Shown: positions 22,080 through 33,934, counted from the first letter of the stretch. The stretch is DNA of 64,000 nucleotides from Apiotrichum sp. Y4204 (GCA_025531455.1 JAMYHL010000039.1:351122-415121), one strand, 5' to 3'. Translations and numbers: made by a program. The notes: generated from the sequence alone by a model not told the origin.

Positions 22080-25000
22080 GTTGACAGGCGACGTTAGAAA
22101 CGCTGTTGAGAAATGGGCGTAAAGTGAGAAGGACGCGAAATCGGGGAGGAAAGTCTTGAAACGAGCGGTCGGAGCAGGTTGTCTCTCGGTCGGAGAGATG
22201 TAAGAAATGTTCTTCTTGCTAGGGAGAGTAGTTGTTGTGGACGGGAGACGATCGATCAGCACGCGGGTATTCGAAGCTCAGTGGCAAATCCCAGGAGTCT
22301 GTAGGAACAAGGGACAGGTGTTACGAGATCCGAAAGGACGAGGTCACAAAGGGTGAAGAGAATGGAGATGGAAAAGGAGGTGGGCGCCTTAGTAGGGCGT
22401 CGCTATGGTCGATTGAGTGGGCCACAGGGGATACTCGAAGGGAGAGGAAACTCGAAACGACCAGAGCACTGTCGACGCTCTGTAGGGATGCGACGCGACT
22501 GGCAGTGTGAGGAGCAGAGCCAAGGGGATATGGAATGCGACCCGTGGGATGGGTGGCGTATTGGTGTGAACGTCGACCCGTAGTTCACTAGTTGACTAAA
22601 CGGAGAACAGTTGAAAACAAATCACCGATCGAAGAAGGTACGAGTGGTGGAACGAGAACTTGATGATAGAAAGCGCGAACCGAGGGCCGATGGCGTCGGG
22701 GTGCAAAAACTATGACTCGCGAGTGTACAGCGAAGAGTGGTCGCTGTGTGGTGCAGTGGTGGCCGCAGCGGTAGACGTCGACGTATCGAAAGGGACGGAC
22801 GGCGCCCGAAGCTGAAAGGTAAAGGGTAGGTCGCTATGGCGTCGGCGGGAGGGGTTCGTGTCACGGCTCTCGGGGCAGATCGGTTGCGCCTTTGAAGCTT
22901 AGATGACTTTGTTCCAAATACGGCGACGGGAGCGAGAGAAGTCTTGGTGTAGGATCGAGACCGAAAGATGAAGTGTTGGCCAAGCGAAGCGTTCTTGGTC
23001 GCAGAAGATGAGCGGATGAGGTCGGCTGCAAAAAAGTTGGATTGCAGCTCGGGTGGAATGATGTACGTAGAGGCTGTGCAGTGCTGGCTGGCTGGCTGCG
23101 CGGTGGTGGCAACTATTCCTGGGGCGACGGCCGACGGATGACAGACAGGCCAGACAGGGTTTGACTGGCACGACAGTTTTGACGCTCAGGGACCGGACAA
23201 GGTGGGTAAAGCGCGCACCCTTTGGAGGATCGAGGCTTGTGAGCAGAGGGAGAAAAGATCGAGGATGACTCGGAGCTCGGAGACACGCGCCCAGCTGCCC
23301 AGAAATGAAATATTCTGCCCCTGTGACGAAAGTGCGGCGACCTCTTGATGTCACCGAGCGCGTGAGCGGAGGTTGTGTATCGGCGTCTCGGAAGTGCGTA
23401 GTCAATGCGCCACTACTGCCAAGCCAAATGATGATCTGATGACTGGTGGCGACGAAGACAAGAACAAGAAGTGTGACGGGCAAGAAGAGGCTGAGGTCAC
23501 TGCACAATTTCGTTCTTTATATGCAGAATCGTCATGCGGCATGGAGAACGACACCCCTCTCTGTTCAAACAAGATCTTGCAGCAGTGTAAAGCGCGAAAG
23601 GCCAAAAGGTCTATTCTTAAACGAACAATGTGTCTCGAGTAGAGCGGCTGCGGAGGCCGCGCAGGTCCAACGGACGCGTCACAAGCTATAAAGCGATCTT
23701 GAGGCGATGCGGTCCCGGGGACAAGCCAGGATACCCGATGCCAGAGGCAATGAAACCGATGGAGACTGCACGATACGCCTGATATAGAACCGTAGCCGCG
23801 GTGCCGCTGTCATCGGCCATCTCGACCAGTTCCCCTCCACGATTAGGTTTATAGCTTGCAGGAACGTAACCTCTAAAACCCCGGGCCTGGCCGGCATCGT
23901 GTCCCCCTTAGCCTCGGCGGGTTCTGAGATCGTGATAAGTATCTTGCAATTTGCTGCGCTGCTTCTTGGGGAGGTGCGGACCCGCTTATTTTGATCATCA
24001 GCAGACTCACTGACGCTGTGCACTCTCCAATGCGACCCAGGAATTGCGCAGTCCTGTCCTCACCTGTATGAGTGCGACAGACTTGCATCTGTCACTGAAA
24101 CGTACAAATACTTCGCGATCCGAGAGATGGCAGAATACGCAGCCGCAGTCCGCAGCAGTGCACGAATAGATTACTCGGAATGTTGGCCCTTTCGTGGTCT
24201 GGACCATCACAGGAGATGTATCAACATCTCCTTTAAGTATTATGAATAGCTCGGGCTGCGATCTCCTGTCCGCTTTGTGATATTTCATGAACCCAGCAGG
24301 GTCCGGCGATTGTATACCGGCTTGGTCTTCAGCATCTATGGGATAGAGAGACGAGCAAATGCGGCGATGTCGAGCTCTGAGTGGATGGGAGATTGGGTCA
24401 AGGACCTGGTGGGAGGCCACTCCGGAATCAGTCTATGGATGAGAGAACCTTGATGAGTGGTGATCATGGGAGGCGCCAAACCAGCATCTTCTCCTAATCA
24501 TCTCGTTGGGCGTCATCCAATTATGCATCCAACTTGATATGATCTACATGATCCGCCGGACATGCAGGACATGGGCGCTAACGGCATGGAAGATGGAAGG
24601 TAATCTGCGGCGTACTAACGCTCTGCGCAGTGGAGATTTTGGGCGTAGGGCAGACAGGTGATTGTCCGAGTTTTTGGGCATTGCCCCCCTCGACTTCTAC
24701 CTGCAAGCTGTTGGCTGAGCTGAGTGAGCATGGCCAGTGCGCCAGTGCATTATCAGACTTGCGGGATGAAGCGGAGTGAGACTTATAAGCAGAACGAACG
24801 CGTACGACGACAAGCAATCTCGCGTCTCAAGGGAGTGAAGTCTGGCTCATCTTATCTGGTGGACGCAAAAAGTGGAGGTCCCTTCACACCATCCATCAAA
24901 GCAACAAAAGCAAACCTGTGGTCATCACGCAGCTCACCACACACTCGTCCTCTGTCCATCCATCATCCATCCCTCTCTCGCACCAGATATTCGATTCAGC

Positions 25001-25160
25001 CGGATATCCGCCCTCCGACGTCGAGCACCGATCCGAGACACGTGAGGCAGATAGGACAAAAAGGACTGTGCACATTGCTACACTCTTGATTCCTTGAGAG
25101 ACCTGCCAATCTCATAATATCCACCAATCCTTGCCCTGCACCGTATCCCTTGCCGCCACC
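22080..25160. other. Long gene-poor region between two divergent genes
   Basis: About 3.1 kb between the starts of the PL14-like gene and the orphan gene at 25161. Several open frames reach 140-200 codons, notably 22899-23507 and 24007-24420 on the minus strand, but none resembles a known family or has good splice context. It may hold long regulatory sequence or a non-coding RNA; nothing in it can be called. Confidence 0.45.
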
Positions 25161-26936
25161 ATGCCCGTGAGTACCCTCAGCCTCGCTCCAGCGCTCCTCG
25201 TGGTACCTGTTCGCTGACGGAAGGTGACGCGCTCATCAGCTTCGCGCTCCGCGTCGCCGAGCAAACCCCAGCCGAACCTGGGCGATCCCGAGGGAGCGGA
25301 CACGGACAAGAATCAATCCGGTCGGCCTGCCGGTTCCACTTCTGACTCTGCTCACGGTCCTTCCACCGCCGCCCACACACTTCAGCCGCCGGGTTCGCCG
25401 ATCCCAGCTTCCTCGCAACTCTCTCCTCCACCTTCCCCTTCTCCCGCTCCCACACCCGCTAAGCCTTCCACTGCTGCGCCTGCCCCTCCGTCCCCAGCAT
25501 CGACGAACTCGAGCCTCACTCCGCCCCCCGAATCGCGCGCACCAACACCACTTCCTCCCCCAAGCCCACCGAGACGCGGAAGGGCGGCCAAAGCTGCCAA
25601 AGAGACAAAGGCGAAGGAAACAAAGGAGGCGAAACCTAAGCCCGTCAAAGCGACACGGGCTACGAAGGCGGCTAAGGAGACAAAGGCGACGACACAGGCC
25701 GAGAGCGAAGAATCGAAGGACATGTCCGGGGTCAAGATCAAGCTAAACATAGCAAAGGCCAAGAAGGACGCGGGCCCCGAGAGTGCAGTTTCCGAAGCCG
25801 CTGCTGAGGCTCCGCAGCCTGCGCCGACGAAGCGACGGAGGAGCCGGGCGGCAGCGGAGGCCGAGGCCGAGCATCATCCAGAGCCAGAAGCCGAGCCTGC
25901 GACGCAGCCGGCGCGCAAGGTCGCTCGCGGACGAGCCAAGCCGAAACGTAAAGATGAGGAGGAAGCAACTGAGGAGGTGAAGAAGGTAGGCTGATCTCGC
26001 TAGCACGGAAGTCTGACCGCAGCCCAAACGCCGACGGATTATGTCGTCGCCCTCAGGCGATGATGAGGCCCCACTTTCGCGTGCACCCACGCCCGGAGGA
26101 TCTCCTGGCCGAGCGCCGACTCCAGGAGGGGCACCAACGCCAGAACGTGTGCCAACTCCAGGACGGGCTCCAACACCTGGTGCAGAGGACGTGGACGGGG
26201 ACGTCAAGATGGGCGAGCAGGATGACAAGCCGGCTGAGAAGGAGGGCTCTGAGACGGCCAAGTCTAAAGAGCCGGGTGGGAAGAAACAGCCCGAAAAGGA
26301 GCACGCCGAGAAGAAGGCCGACAAGGACGAGCCCGAGGAGAAGAAGGAGAAGGACAAGTCGGGCGACGCGAAGGGCGACAAGGCCGCTGCCACCCGCAAG
26401 CCTCTGCCCAAGATCCCGAAGCGCCCCGTGCCGCCGAAACGCGCCGCGCCGCCTGCACCTGCACCGCGGCAGAGTCTCCTCGCGTCGACCCTTGCCAGCC
26501 TGTCGGGCAAGGCGCAGACGGAGAAGAAGGTCGAGGCCGTTGCCGAGCGGCCGCGGGCAGGCGCTTGGACGGAGGAGTTTGTTCTCACGTGAGTTGGCGG
26601 AGAAGAGCAGATAGTTATTTGGATTACGCTCATCCTCCAGGCCTGAACAAGAGGCTCAGTACTCTGCGTCCCAGATACAGCGGACGTACGCCGCCAATGA
26701 CCGGGCCAAGGCTGTCGATCCCCCTCTCAAGCTGCAGGCGGCGAAAGACGCGTATCGCGCGGACTACCTCGTGAGTATAGAGTGCTTGAGTTGCTGGTTG
26801 GTCATGGCGACTCTAACCACAGGCTGCGCATGAGCGTGGGCGCGCCATCAACGTGCACGGCAACATGGGCATCCTCACCACTGATCTCGCTTCGAAGATG
26901 GTCGGTGCTGTGCTAGCTGGTCAGGTTCGCTACTAG
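25161..26936 (+). CDS. Orphan low-complexity protein, possibly chromatin-associated
   Basis: Five exons (25161-25166, 25224-25985, 26023-26588, 26641-26770, 26823-26936) give 525 residues. The first coding exon is ATG CCC only, behind a strong CCGCCACC context. Residues 1-430 are Ala/Pro/Lys/Glu-rich with long basic runs (KETKAKETKEAK type), an acidic-basic mix and a repeated APTPG motif. The only segment that looks folded is the C-terminal 90 residues, beginning TEEFVLTPEQE and containing a helical block with many Ala, Asp and Lys, then NVHGNMGILTTDLASKMVG. I do not recognise the family. Composition suggests a nuclear, DNA- or chromatin-linked protein, but that is inference. Confidence 0.75.
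26103..26192 (+). repeat. Coding repeat of the APTPG motif
   Basis: Within the orphan gene, about five imperfect copies of a 15-18 base unit encode RAPTPG, GAPTPE, RVPTPG and related hexapeptides. Each copy holds a Thr-Pro site. Confidence 0.7.
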
Positions 26937-27086
26937 TATTGAGTGGTTGCCAGTGTCACTCGCTAGCCTCTTGTAGAGTCACCCAGTCCTTTACTTGGAT
27001 TCTGGCCATGTATTCATATCATGTTATCTAAGCTACGGCCATCCACGCCATAGGTATCTCTTTCAAACTTCACTGTCTCGAATACA

Positions 27087-27841
27087 CTACCAGCCGCCAC
27101 AGTCGTCCTGTCGTCAGTCAAGTCGGCCTCAAGCTGCGGCGAAGTTAACTTACGTTCGAGTTCGACATGTCATGTTGATTGGGGGCAACGGGGGGGCCCC
27201 CGAAGTTGGTGCCGTGGAGCATCTGAGCGCGCGCAGGGTTCATGTAGGGGCCACGAGCCGCAGGCGTAGTCGAGCCAGGTTGTTGGTTGGCACTGTTCCC
27301 GCCCCACTGGTCGCCGGAGTTGCCGCCCCAATTGTCATTGTTGGCGACGGTGTGGGCTGCGGCATTGTTATCGGGGTGGGACTGACCCCAGTTGTCGTTG
27401 TTGGCGACGGTGTTGGCTGCGGCATTGTTGCCAGGGTGGGACTGGCCCCAGTGGTCGCTGTTCTGATCGGAGCTGCCCCAGTTGTCGTTGGGTTCGACGG
27501 CGTTGGCGGTGTTGCCCCACCCATCGTCTTGGGTGCGGGCAGTGTCGTTCTGCCGGAAGCTGCCGTAGCCACCCCCGCGCGAGCCCTCGTTCTGTGGGCA
27601 GTTCGAGCGCATGTGGCCCGACTCGCCGCAGTTATGACAGGTGCCGCGGAAAGCGCTGCCGCCTTGAGGGCAATCAGAACGCATGTGCCCGGTTTCGCCG
27701 CAACCGTAGCACGCGCCGGCGCCGCCGCCGCCCTCGGGGCACTCGGCACGGATATGTCCGGGCTGACCGCAGCTGAAGCAGTTGTTGCCTCCTTGAGGGC
27801 AATCCGCGCGAATGTGTCCAGTTTCTCCACAGCCGTAGCAC

Positions 27842-27878
<37 letters not shown>

Positions 27879-28783
27879 GACCGCAGCCGTCGGGGCACTC
27901 GGCACGGAAATGCCCGGGCTTACCGCAGTTGTAGCAGGTATTCTCCGAGTTGCCGTAGCTGTCTCCGCCTCGGCCGGCATTGTTGGAGCCCCAGGCATTG
28001 TCGGTACTGTTATCGTTAGCGCCCCAGCCGGAGCCTTGCTGTTGCTGTTGGGTCTGGCCACCGCGCGAACCCCAACCAGAATCTTGCTGGCCGCCGCGCG
28101 ACCCCCAGCCGGAACCTTGAGCGGCGGGCCCGCGACCACCGACACCTTGATTGGGTGCATCGAAACGACGTCCGGTAAAATGCTGGATGGAAGGGTCGTA
28201 GGTTTCACCGCGCCGTTCCGCTGCCTCCCTAAGGGCGGCCTCGATCTTGTTGTGAGCCTCATCAACTGAGTCGCTGCCGAGCCTGATGTCAGTTAAGACT
28301 GGAGAATGTGCTTACTTGACAGGTTCCCAGCCTCCCAGCGCTCCATGCGGCCCGTTCCCGGAGCTGGGCAGGTGAGGGGGCGCGTCACGGGGCGCGTCAT
28401 CCTCGGACTTCTGGACGCTGCCTTGAGCAGGCCAGGGAACATAGGCCCCGCCCCCAGTGGCGGTCGGACGAGGGGCGGACCAGCGGGAAGGAGGCGAGAG
28501 CGGACGTTTGATCTCTACGGCGTGCGAGCGCTGGGGTGGGGGTGCCCACGAGTCCTGCGGGACAGGGCCCCAACCGTCGTCAATGTTGGCTGGGGGCTTG
28601 ACGGGGGAAGGGGCCGGATACATCCGGTGACGGGCACCGTCGGGACCAACACGCTCTTCCTCAGGCGGCAGAATTTGATCCGGGGCCTAAAGCATCAGCA
28701 TTGCAGTATGTAGGTGCGTGTACCTGTGGGTCCCTTAAGCCGTATCCTGACGAGAAACGGCTCTGGGAGTATCGAGGCTCCAT
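27087..28783 (-). CDS. Five-knuckle CCHC zinc-finger protein (CNBP/Gis2-like RNA-binding type)
   Basis: Four exons (28783-28724, 28686-28316, 28282-27154, 27107-27087) give 526 residues. If the last 46-base intron is not removed, the frame stops at 27145 instead. Residues 1-150 are Pro-rich. Next come Gly/Ser/Gln-rich repeats of the GSGWGSRGGQ kind. Residues about 259-370 carry five CX2CX4HX4C knuckles (CYNCGKPGHFRAEC, CYGCGETGHIRADC, CFSCGQPGHIRAEC, CYGCGETGHMRSDC, CHNCGESGHMRSNC), separated by Gly linkers. The tail has Asn/Trp repeats (NDNWG). Such proteins bind single-stranded G-rich RNA or DNA and act in translation or mRNA stability. Cellular rather than retroviral origin is supported by the lack of any gag or protease region. 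Confidence 0.88.
27300..27520 (-). repeat. Tandem NDNWG-type coding repeats
   Basis: Two near-identical units of about 66 bases (encoding NDNWGQSHPxNNAAAxTVAN) are followed by shorter NDNWG copies at the C-terminal side of the CCHC protein. Confidence 0.75.
27843..27878 (-). repeat. GCC/GGC trinucleotide repeat coding poly-Gly
   Basis: About twelve tandem GCC units on the plus strand encode a poly-Gly run between the first and second zinc knuckles of the CCHC protein. Length variation here would stay in frame. Confidence 0.85.
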
Positions 28784-31608
28784 TGTAAGCGGGAGATGTG
28801 TGAAGAACGAGTGGGGAAGATGGAAGTAGAGAGAGAGTGAGAGAGCGGAAGAGTGTGAGTGAAAGAGGTAAAAGGATTGAAGGAAGACGAAGTCGAGGAG
28901 CAATGAAGATGAAGGGAGAGAGCGGGGTAAGGTGACCCGGGATATGGAAACGAAGGGGATGGGATGATGAATGGAAGAGGATGAGGGGGGAAGAGAGGGA
29001 AGAGATACCAGAGTATAAGAGACCAGAGGGATGAGGGATGAGGGAAGACAGAAAATGAGTGTGTGGACATGTTCACACGACACGACAGGACTGCAAGCTG
29101 CACGCGCTGCAGGCACTCTGCGCGCTCTCGCGCCCTTCCTCTGCCGCCCTGCCCTTGCCGCGTTGCCGTGTTGCGCGTTGCGCGTTGCGCCTCTGATGGG
29201 CAGCTCACAGTTCTTGTCTGCTGGGTGCAGTCTCGAGTCCTCGAGTCCAGTCAACTTTTCCTCATGATCCGCACACGCGCTACATTCCCCAACACACGTC
29301 ACGTCCGATGTGCGCTTCTCGATTAGCTCGGCTCCTCCTCTTCCTCGCCCAACGCACCCTTATCTTTGTTACGCACCACTAGGTTAGCAGCAGTTAGTGC
29401 CCGGGTGCTTGGACCTCTGTTACTTTCAGCCCCCGAGCTGCAGTGTTATAGCGTTAGACACCTCGACCTTGCACTTTCCAATCGAGGGTGAGGTAAGTCT
29501 AGGATCCAGAAGGGGCTTCATTGGGGCCTTGCGGACTGCGCAAAGCGGTAGTTAGTCAGCAGATCAGCAGAGCTTAAGAGCTTAGAGAGGATTAGCAGAG
29601 ACAGGTTGCTGCTGAGCACCTCCTGTTGCCATTCCCTGGCACCGGCACACCAGTTGAGGAAAGAAGCACCGGAGCGGGGAACGCGGCCAGAGCGATGCTT
29701 ATCCACAGATCCTCAGATCCCGGGACGTCCGGCACGGGGTGACAACTGCTTGCTAGCGCGCTAGCGCTTGCTCCGCTGCTTCGAGGATGAGAGCTGTTAC
29801 GTTGTTCGTCTCCTGGTCTCATGGTCTCCAGAACGGGTTGGGGGCCATGGGCCAATTCCGAGGCCGTGAGGCGCGAGGCGGGCGAGGGAAAGATGCGACG
29901 CGCGGCGCGCGGAAATGGCCAAGACCAGTGCGCGCGCTAGTGCGCTACGGATTGTCGGTCACACTGAGTCGTTTGCACGATTTGCATTAGCCTCGAGGCC
30001 TCGAGGCGCGATCGAGCCCCTTTGCGAAGGGCGCAAGCATCCTCGCAACCTCAATTCTCAGCGATCATTGTTTCTTGTTCTCGCAAGTTCTCAATTCCCA
30101 CGCCCCGGCGGCCCGTGAGCCACAAGCGCCTGTCATCTGTAACCTGTGGATCTGTGAAATTTGTGGAGCCTGTGGAGCTGTGATCTGCGCACCCTGAATG
30201 GGCTCAACGGACTCAACGATCAACGATCAACGCCCATACGCCCAGTGCTCCAGCAATCAGCGACGACCTAACAGGAATCTACAGGTCAGCAGAATGGCGC
30301 GAATGGCCGCGAATGATATGCGCATTGCAACCACTTTCCTCGCCCCAAGCATGATCAAGCAATTCGCATCTTCAGCAGTGCTGCATTTGCACCTCGCGAA
30401 TGTCGTTTTGCCAACGGGACGGACATGGTGAGTCGCCTGACTGCTAGTCGACTGCTGCGGCGAGATACCTCCACGTTGACGTCCACGCGCTGCGTTTGCA
30501 AGTGTCGTTTTTGGAAAGCAGCAAGGTCATTGGAATTGGATTCTCGCATCCTCGATCATCTGGGAGCAGACACAATCATCAGCTGTCAAAAAACGTACCT
30601 CAACAGCGGCGGCTGCCGGGGATCCGATGATCCAGAACCCCCCCAAAGAGCTAATCGAAATCGCTCTCTGGATATCTGGATCTCTGGGGCGCAGTCGCGC
30701 GATCTGGAGCGAGCAATTTATACTTCTCAAGCTGTGTTTGCGCATGTTGCGCATTGTTGTTGTCCATTGTTGTCAAGTGTCTCGCATCTCTTCCAACAAC
30801 AAAGGAGCACCCTAGTACCCTAGCAGCAGCACGGAGCAACGAACCCCGCTGAGCCGGTCTGTCGGGCCCCGCTCGGCTTTGCGGACTTCGGAAGCATTCG
30901 GCGCGGGGCACGGCCGGCACGGCTCTAGGTTCCGGATTATGGAGGAGGACGGAATAGCGAATGGCTCAGGTCTATACCGGCGGCAGTGGTCTTTATACAG
31001 CCTACGGGGCTTTGGGCTTCAATAGCCAGAGTGACGTTCGGCTAATGTGGATGCACTATTGCTGCGATATGCGCCCCCAGGACCCTGGGTTGCCAGCTGG
31101 GCTGATAACTGGCTGCTGATGGGCACTGTCCCTGTGGGCTTGCGGGGTGCTCATGCTACTCCATAGCGCCATTGTGCAAGCTTGACCTATGATGGCCGAT
31201 GATGATAGGGTGGCTTGGAGTGCCAGCAATGCGGTTGCAGTACTGGCTAGTGGCTGCTGCTATGCTGTTGTCCGTGCGTTCCACCCCATTCTCTCTGCTT
31301 CCCACCCCCCCTCTACCCTCAATCTCCGACCGTTCCGTCCCCCGTGTCCCCCCGCCCGCTCCGTAGCTCCGTCTTCCGTTTGACCAGCTCGTGCAGTATA
31401 TCATTGTCGTGTAAAAACAGCAAAAAGAAGACAATCAAGGTGTGTTGTTACATCATCCGGTCCATCGTTGTGTGTTCGTCATCTTCATCCCCACCCCACT
31501 CGATCCCACCCTGGCTGGTTTCTCCCACGTCCCGAGGCTGACCTTGCGCCCCCCCGCTTCCAACAATCGTCACCTGGTATAAACACCCCAATTAATTCAC
31601 CTTTCATC
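28784..31608. other. Long divergent intergenic region between the CCHC gene and PGK1
   Basis: About 2.8 kb. The first 300 bases beside the CCHC gene are purine-rich on the plus strand (long GAGAGA-like tracts), likely its 5' leader. A GC-rich part with a perfect palindrome lies near 29750. The part next to PGK1 (31280-31600) is pyrimidine-rich, as expected for a strong glycolytic promoter and leader. I see no gene. Confidence 0.5.
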
Positions 31609-33147
31609 ATGCCTTTCACTCTCTCTCGTCCCGCCAACGCTTCGTACGTTGTTGTCCCCGTCCTCGTCGCCCTCGTTGCGTACCTCGCCATCGCCAAACC
31701 CAACTTCCGTGGCTGCTGCAACCGCTCCATCACCTCGTCGTCCTCAGGCAAGATGTCCCTCTCCTCCAAGCTCTCCATCACCGATGTCGACCTCAAGGGC
31801 AAGCGTGTCCTGATCCGTGTCGACTTCAACGTTCCCCAGGACAAGTCCACTGGCAAGATCACCAACCCCGCCCGTATCACTGCCGCCATCCCCACTATCA
31901 AGTATGCCATCGACAACGGTAAGTCATCACAGATGAAGAGAACCTGGGCAGTGGTTGTCCCGGGAGTCAGAACTCCCGACTAACAAACGCAGGTGCCAAG
32001 GCCGTCATCCTCATGTCGCACCTCGGCCGCCCCGACGGCCAGCCCAACGACAAGTTCTCGCTCAAGCCCGTCGCGTCCAAGCTCGAGGAGCTCATCAAGC
32101 GCCCCGTCGAGTTCCTCCCCGACTGCGTTGGCCCTGAGGTCAAGAAGGCCGTCGACAACGCCAAGGACGGCCAGATCATCCTCCTTGAGAACCTCCGCTT
32201 CCACGTCGAGGAGGAGGGCAAGGGCAAGAAGGGTGACGAGAAGATTAAGGCCGACCCCGAGGCCGTCAAGAAGTTCCGCGAGGAGCTCACCTCTCTCGCC
32301 GACGTCTACATCAACGACGCGTGAGTACTACATGCGTATACTGCGAGGTGTCGCCTCTGTTCCGCTGGATTATCTAACTCGCAGCTTCGGCACTGCCCAC
32401 CGTGCCCACTCCTCGATGGTCGGTGTCGACCTCCCCGTCCGCGCCGCTGGCTTCCTCATGAAGAAGGAGCTCGAGTACTTCGCCAAGGCTCTCGAGACCC
32501 CTGAGCGCCCCTTCCTTGCCATCCTCGGCGGTGCTAAGGTCAAGGACAAGCTCCAGCTCATCGAGTCGATGCTTGACAAGGTCAACAAGCTCATCATCTG
32601 CGGTGGCATGGCCTTCACCTTCAAGAAGACCCTTGAGAACGTCAAGATCGGTTCGTCGCTCTTCGACGAGGACGGCGCCAAGGTTGTAGGCGAGATTGTT
32701 GAGAAGGCCAAGGCCAAGGGCGTCGAGCTCATCCTCCCCGTCGACTACGTCACTGCCGACAAGTTCTCCAACGACGCCAAGTCGACCACTGTCACTGATG
32801 CCGAGGGCATCGATGACGGCCTCATGGGCCTCGACTGCGGACCCAAGTCGGCCGAGCTCTTCAAGAAGGCCGTCCTTGACTCCAAGACCATCCTCTGGAA
32901 CGGCCCCGCCGGTGTCTTCGAGTTCGAGAACTTCGCTTCCGGCTCGAACGCCCTCCTCGACGCGTGCATCAAGGCCGCCGCTGACGGTGCCACCGTCATT
33001 GTTGGTGGTGGTGACACCGCCACTCTTGTCGCCCAGGCCGGCAAGGAGGACAAGCTCTCGCACGTCTCCACTGGTGGTGGTGCGTCGCTCGAGCTCCTCG
33101 AGGGCAAGACCCTTCCCGGTGTTGCTGCCCTCTCCGAGAAGAAGTAA
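31609..33147 (+). CDS. PGK1: Phosphoglycerate kinase with an in-frame hydrophobic N-terminal extension
   Basis: Exons are 31609-31918, 31993-32320 and 32385-33147. The canonical protein starts at 31753 ([17 protein letters not shown]) and has 418 residues, the usual length. The frame is open to an upstream ATG at 31609, adding 48 residues with a hydrophobic run ([17 protein letters not shown]) and a Cys-Cys/Ser-rich link. PGK landmarks are [60 protein letters not shown] and [12 protein letters not shown]. The enzyme makes ATP from 1,3-bisphosphoglycerate in glycolysis. The extension uses the same C-ending codons as the core. A 5' leader intron (GTACGT at 31643 to CAG before 31748) is a possible alternative, but it lacks a CTRAC branch site. 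Confidence 0.95.
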
Positions 33148-33553
33148 GCGCGCATTTCACATAAGGTAGATTGAGTCGGGGTGCTATCAAGGTGTCCGTG
33201 CTCGTGGGAAGAAACAAAATGTATCACGCATCGCGTTGGTGACGTATTTGTTTGTTCGGTGTTGCAGTCGCCAGGCATGTGGCCAGCAAGCTGAGGAACG
33301 TGGGACGCCCCCGGCGTGATGAACACAGCCCACACACGGCCAGTGAGAATGCCGAGCTGGGACATGATAACAGAAAGCTTCCGGCTATCAGTATCCCCGA
33401 GGCGAGACGTGTCTGACACCTTTGCAAGTCCTGGCGCAAGAGGAATGACTTATCACTGACCAGCATCTCTTCACTGAGCGAACCAACGGGCAGCAACTCA
33501 AGAACGTGTCACATAGACGGCAACAGCTATCGTCCACCACATCATACACCACA
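33148..33553. other. Convergent 3' region between PGK1 and the cupin gene
   Basis: Two genes end tail to tail here. No gene or structured RNA is visible. Confidence 0.5.
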
Positions 33554-33934
33554 CTAGTCCAACTCGTGCACCTTGCTCGTGAGCCGGGTATCCTGCGCGT
33601 CTCCGGTATTCACAACGCCGGTCGGTTCGAAGAGGAGGGCGGTGACAGGTTCCGGTGCGCGGGGGCGGTGCTCGACCGCGCGGGGCACGACAAACACGTC
33701 TCCCGGACCGAGGCGCACCTCCTCCTCACCGGTGGGGTAGCGCACATCGATGAACAGCACTCCGGAGAGGACGTAGAACAGTTCGTCTGTGTCCGCGTGC
33801 GCGTGCCACACGAACTCGCCGGCCAGGCGCACGGCCTTAAGCTCGTAGTCGTTGATCCGCGCGACGCGGTGCGGTTGCCATGGATGCTCGATGCGCGAGA
33901 GCACGTCGGGAATGTTGCGGACTGGCTGGGCCAT
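33554..33934 (-). CDS. Small single-domain cupin
   Basis: A single exon of 126 residues, one of the few intron-free genes in the window. Cupin motif 1 supplies His44, His46 and Glu51 (HAHADTDELFYVLSG), and motif 2 supplies His89 after LGPGDVFVVPR, so a full 3-His/1-Glu metal site is present. The protein has no signal peptide. Small one-domain cupins of this kind are often acting on small polar metabolites or are mannose-isomerase-like in fold, but the substrate cannot be told from sequence. It diverges from the gene at 34502 across 567 bp. The prokaryote-like compactness could point to an old horizontal transfer, but base use is like its neighbours. Confidence 0.85.
   Translation of the reverse strand: MAQPVRNIPDVLSRIEHPWQPHRVARINDYELKAVRLAGEFVWHAHADTDELFYVLSGVLFIDVRYPTGEEEVRLGPGDVFVVPRAVEHRPRAPEPVTALLFEPTGVVNTGDAQDTRLTSKVHELD

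Noticed and set aside
22899..23507. A 202-codon minus-strand frame starting with a hydrophobic stretch
   Set aside because: No family resemblance, poor codon pattern, no splice context; overlaps other equally long frames.
24007..24420. A 137-codon minus-strand frame with several Cys
   Set aside because: No zinc-site spacing that fits a known finger and no neighbouring exons; treated as chance.
27600..27950. Gag-like zinc knuckles suggesting a retroelement
   Set aside because: Five knuckles in a long host-type protein with introns, no reverse transcriptase, protease or terminal repeats nearby.
27240..28265. A 341-codon minus-strand frame rich in Ala/Thr/Pro
   Set aside because: A different frame of the same strand as the CCHC gene; the zinc-knuckle frame is clearly the real one.
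26995..28269. A 424-codon plus-strand Val/Gly/Ala-rich open frame
   Set aside because: It is the mirror of the CCHC protein gene and reads its Gly repeats backwards; no splice or domain support.
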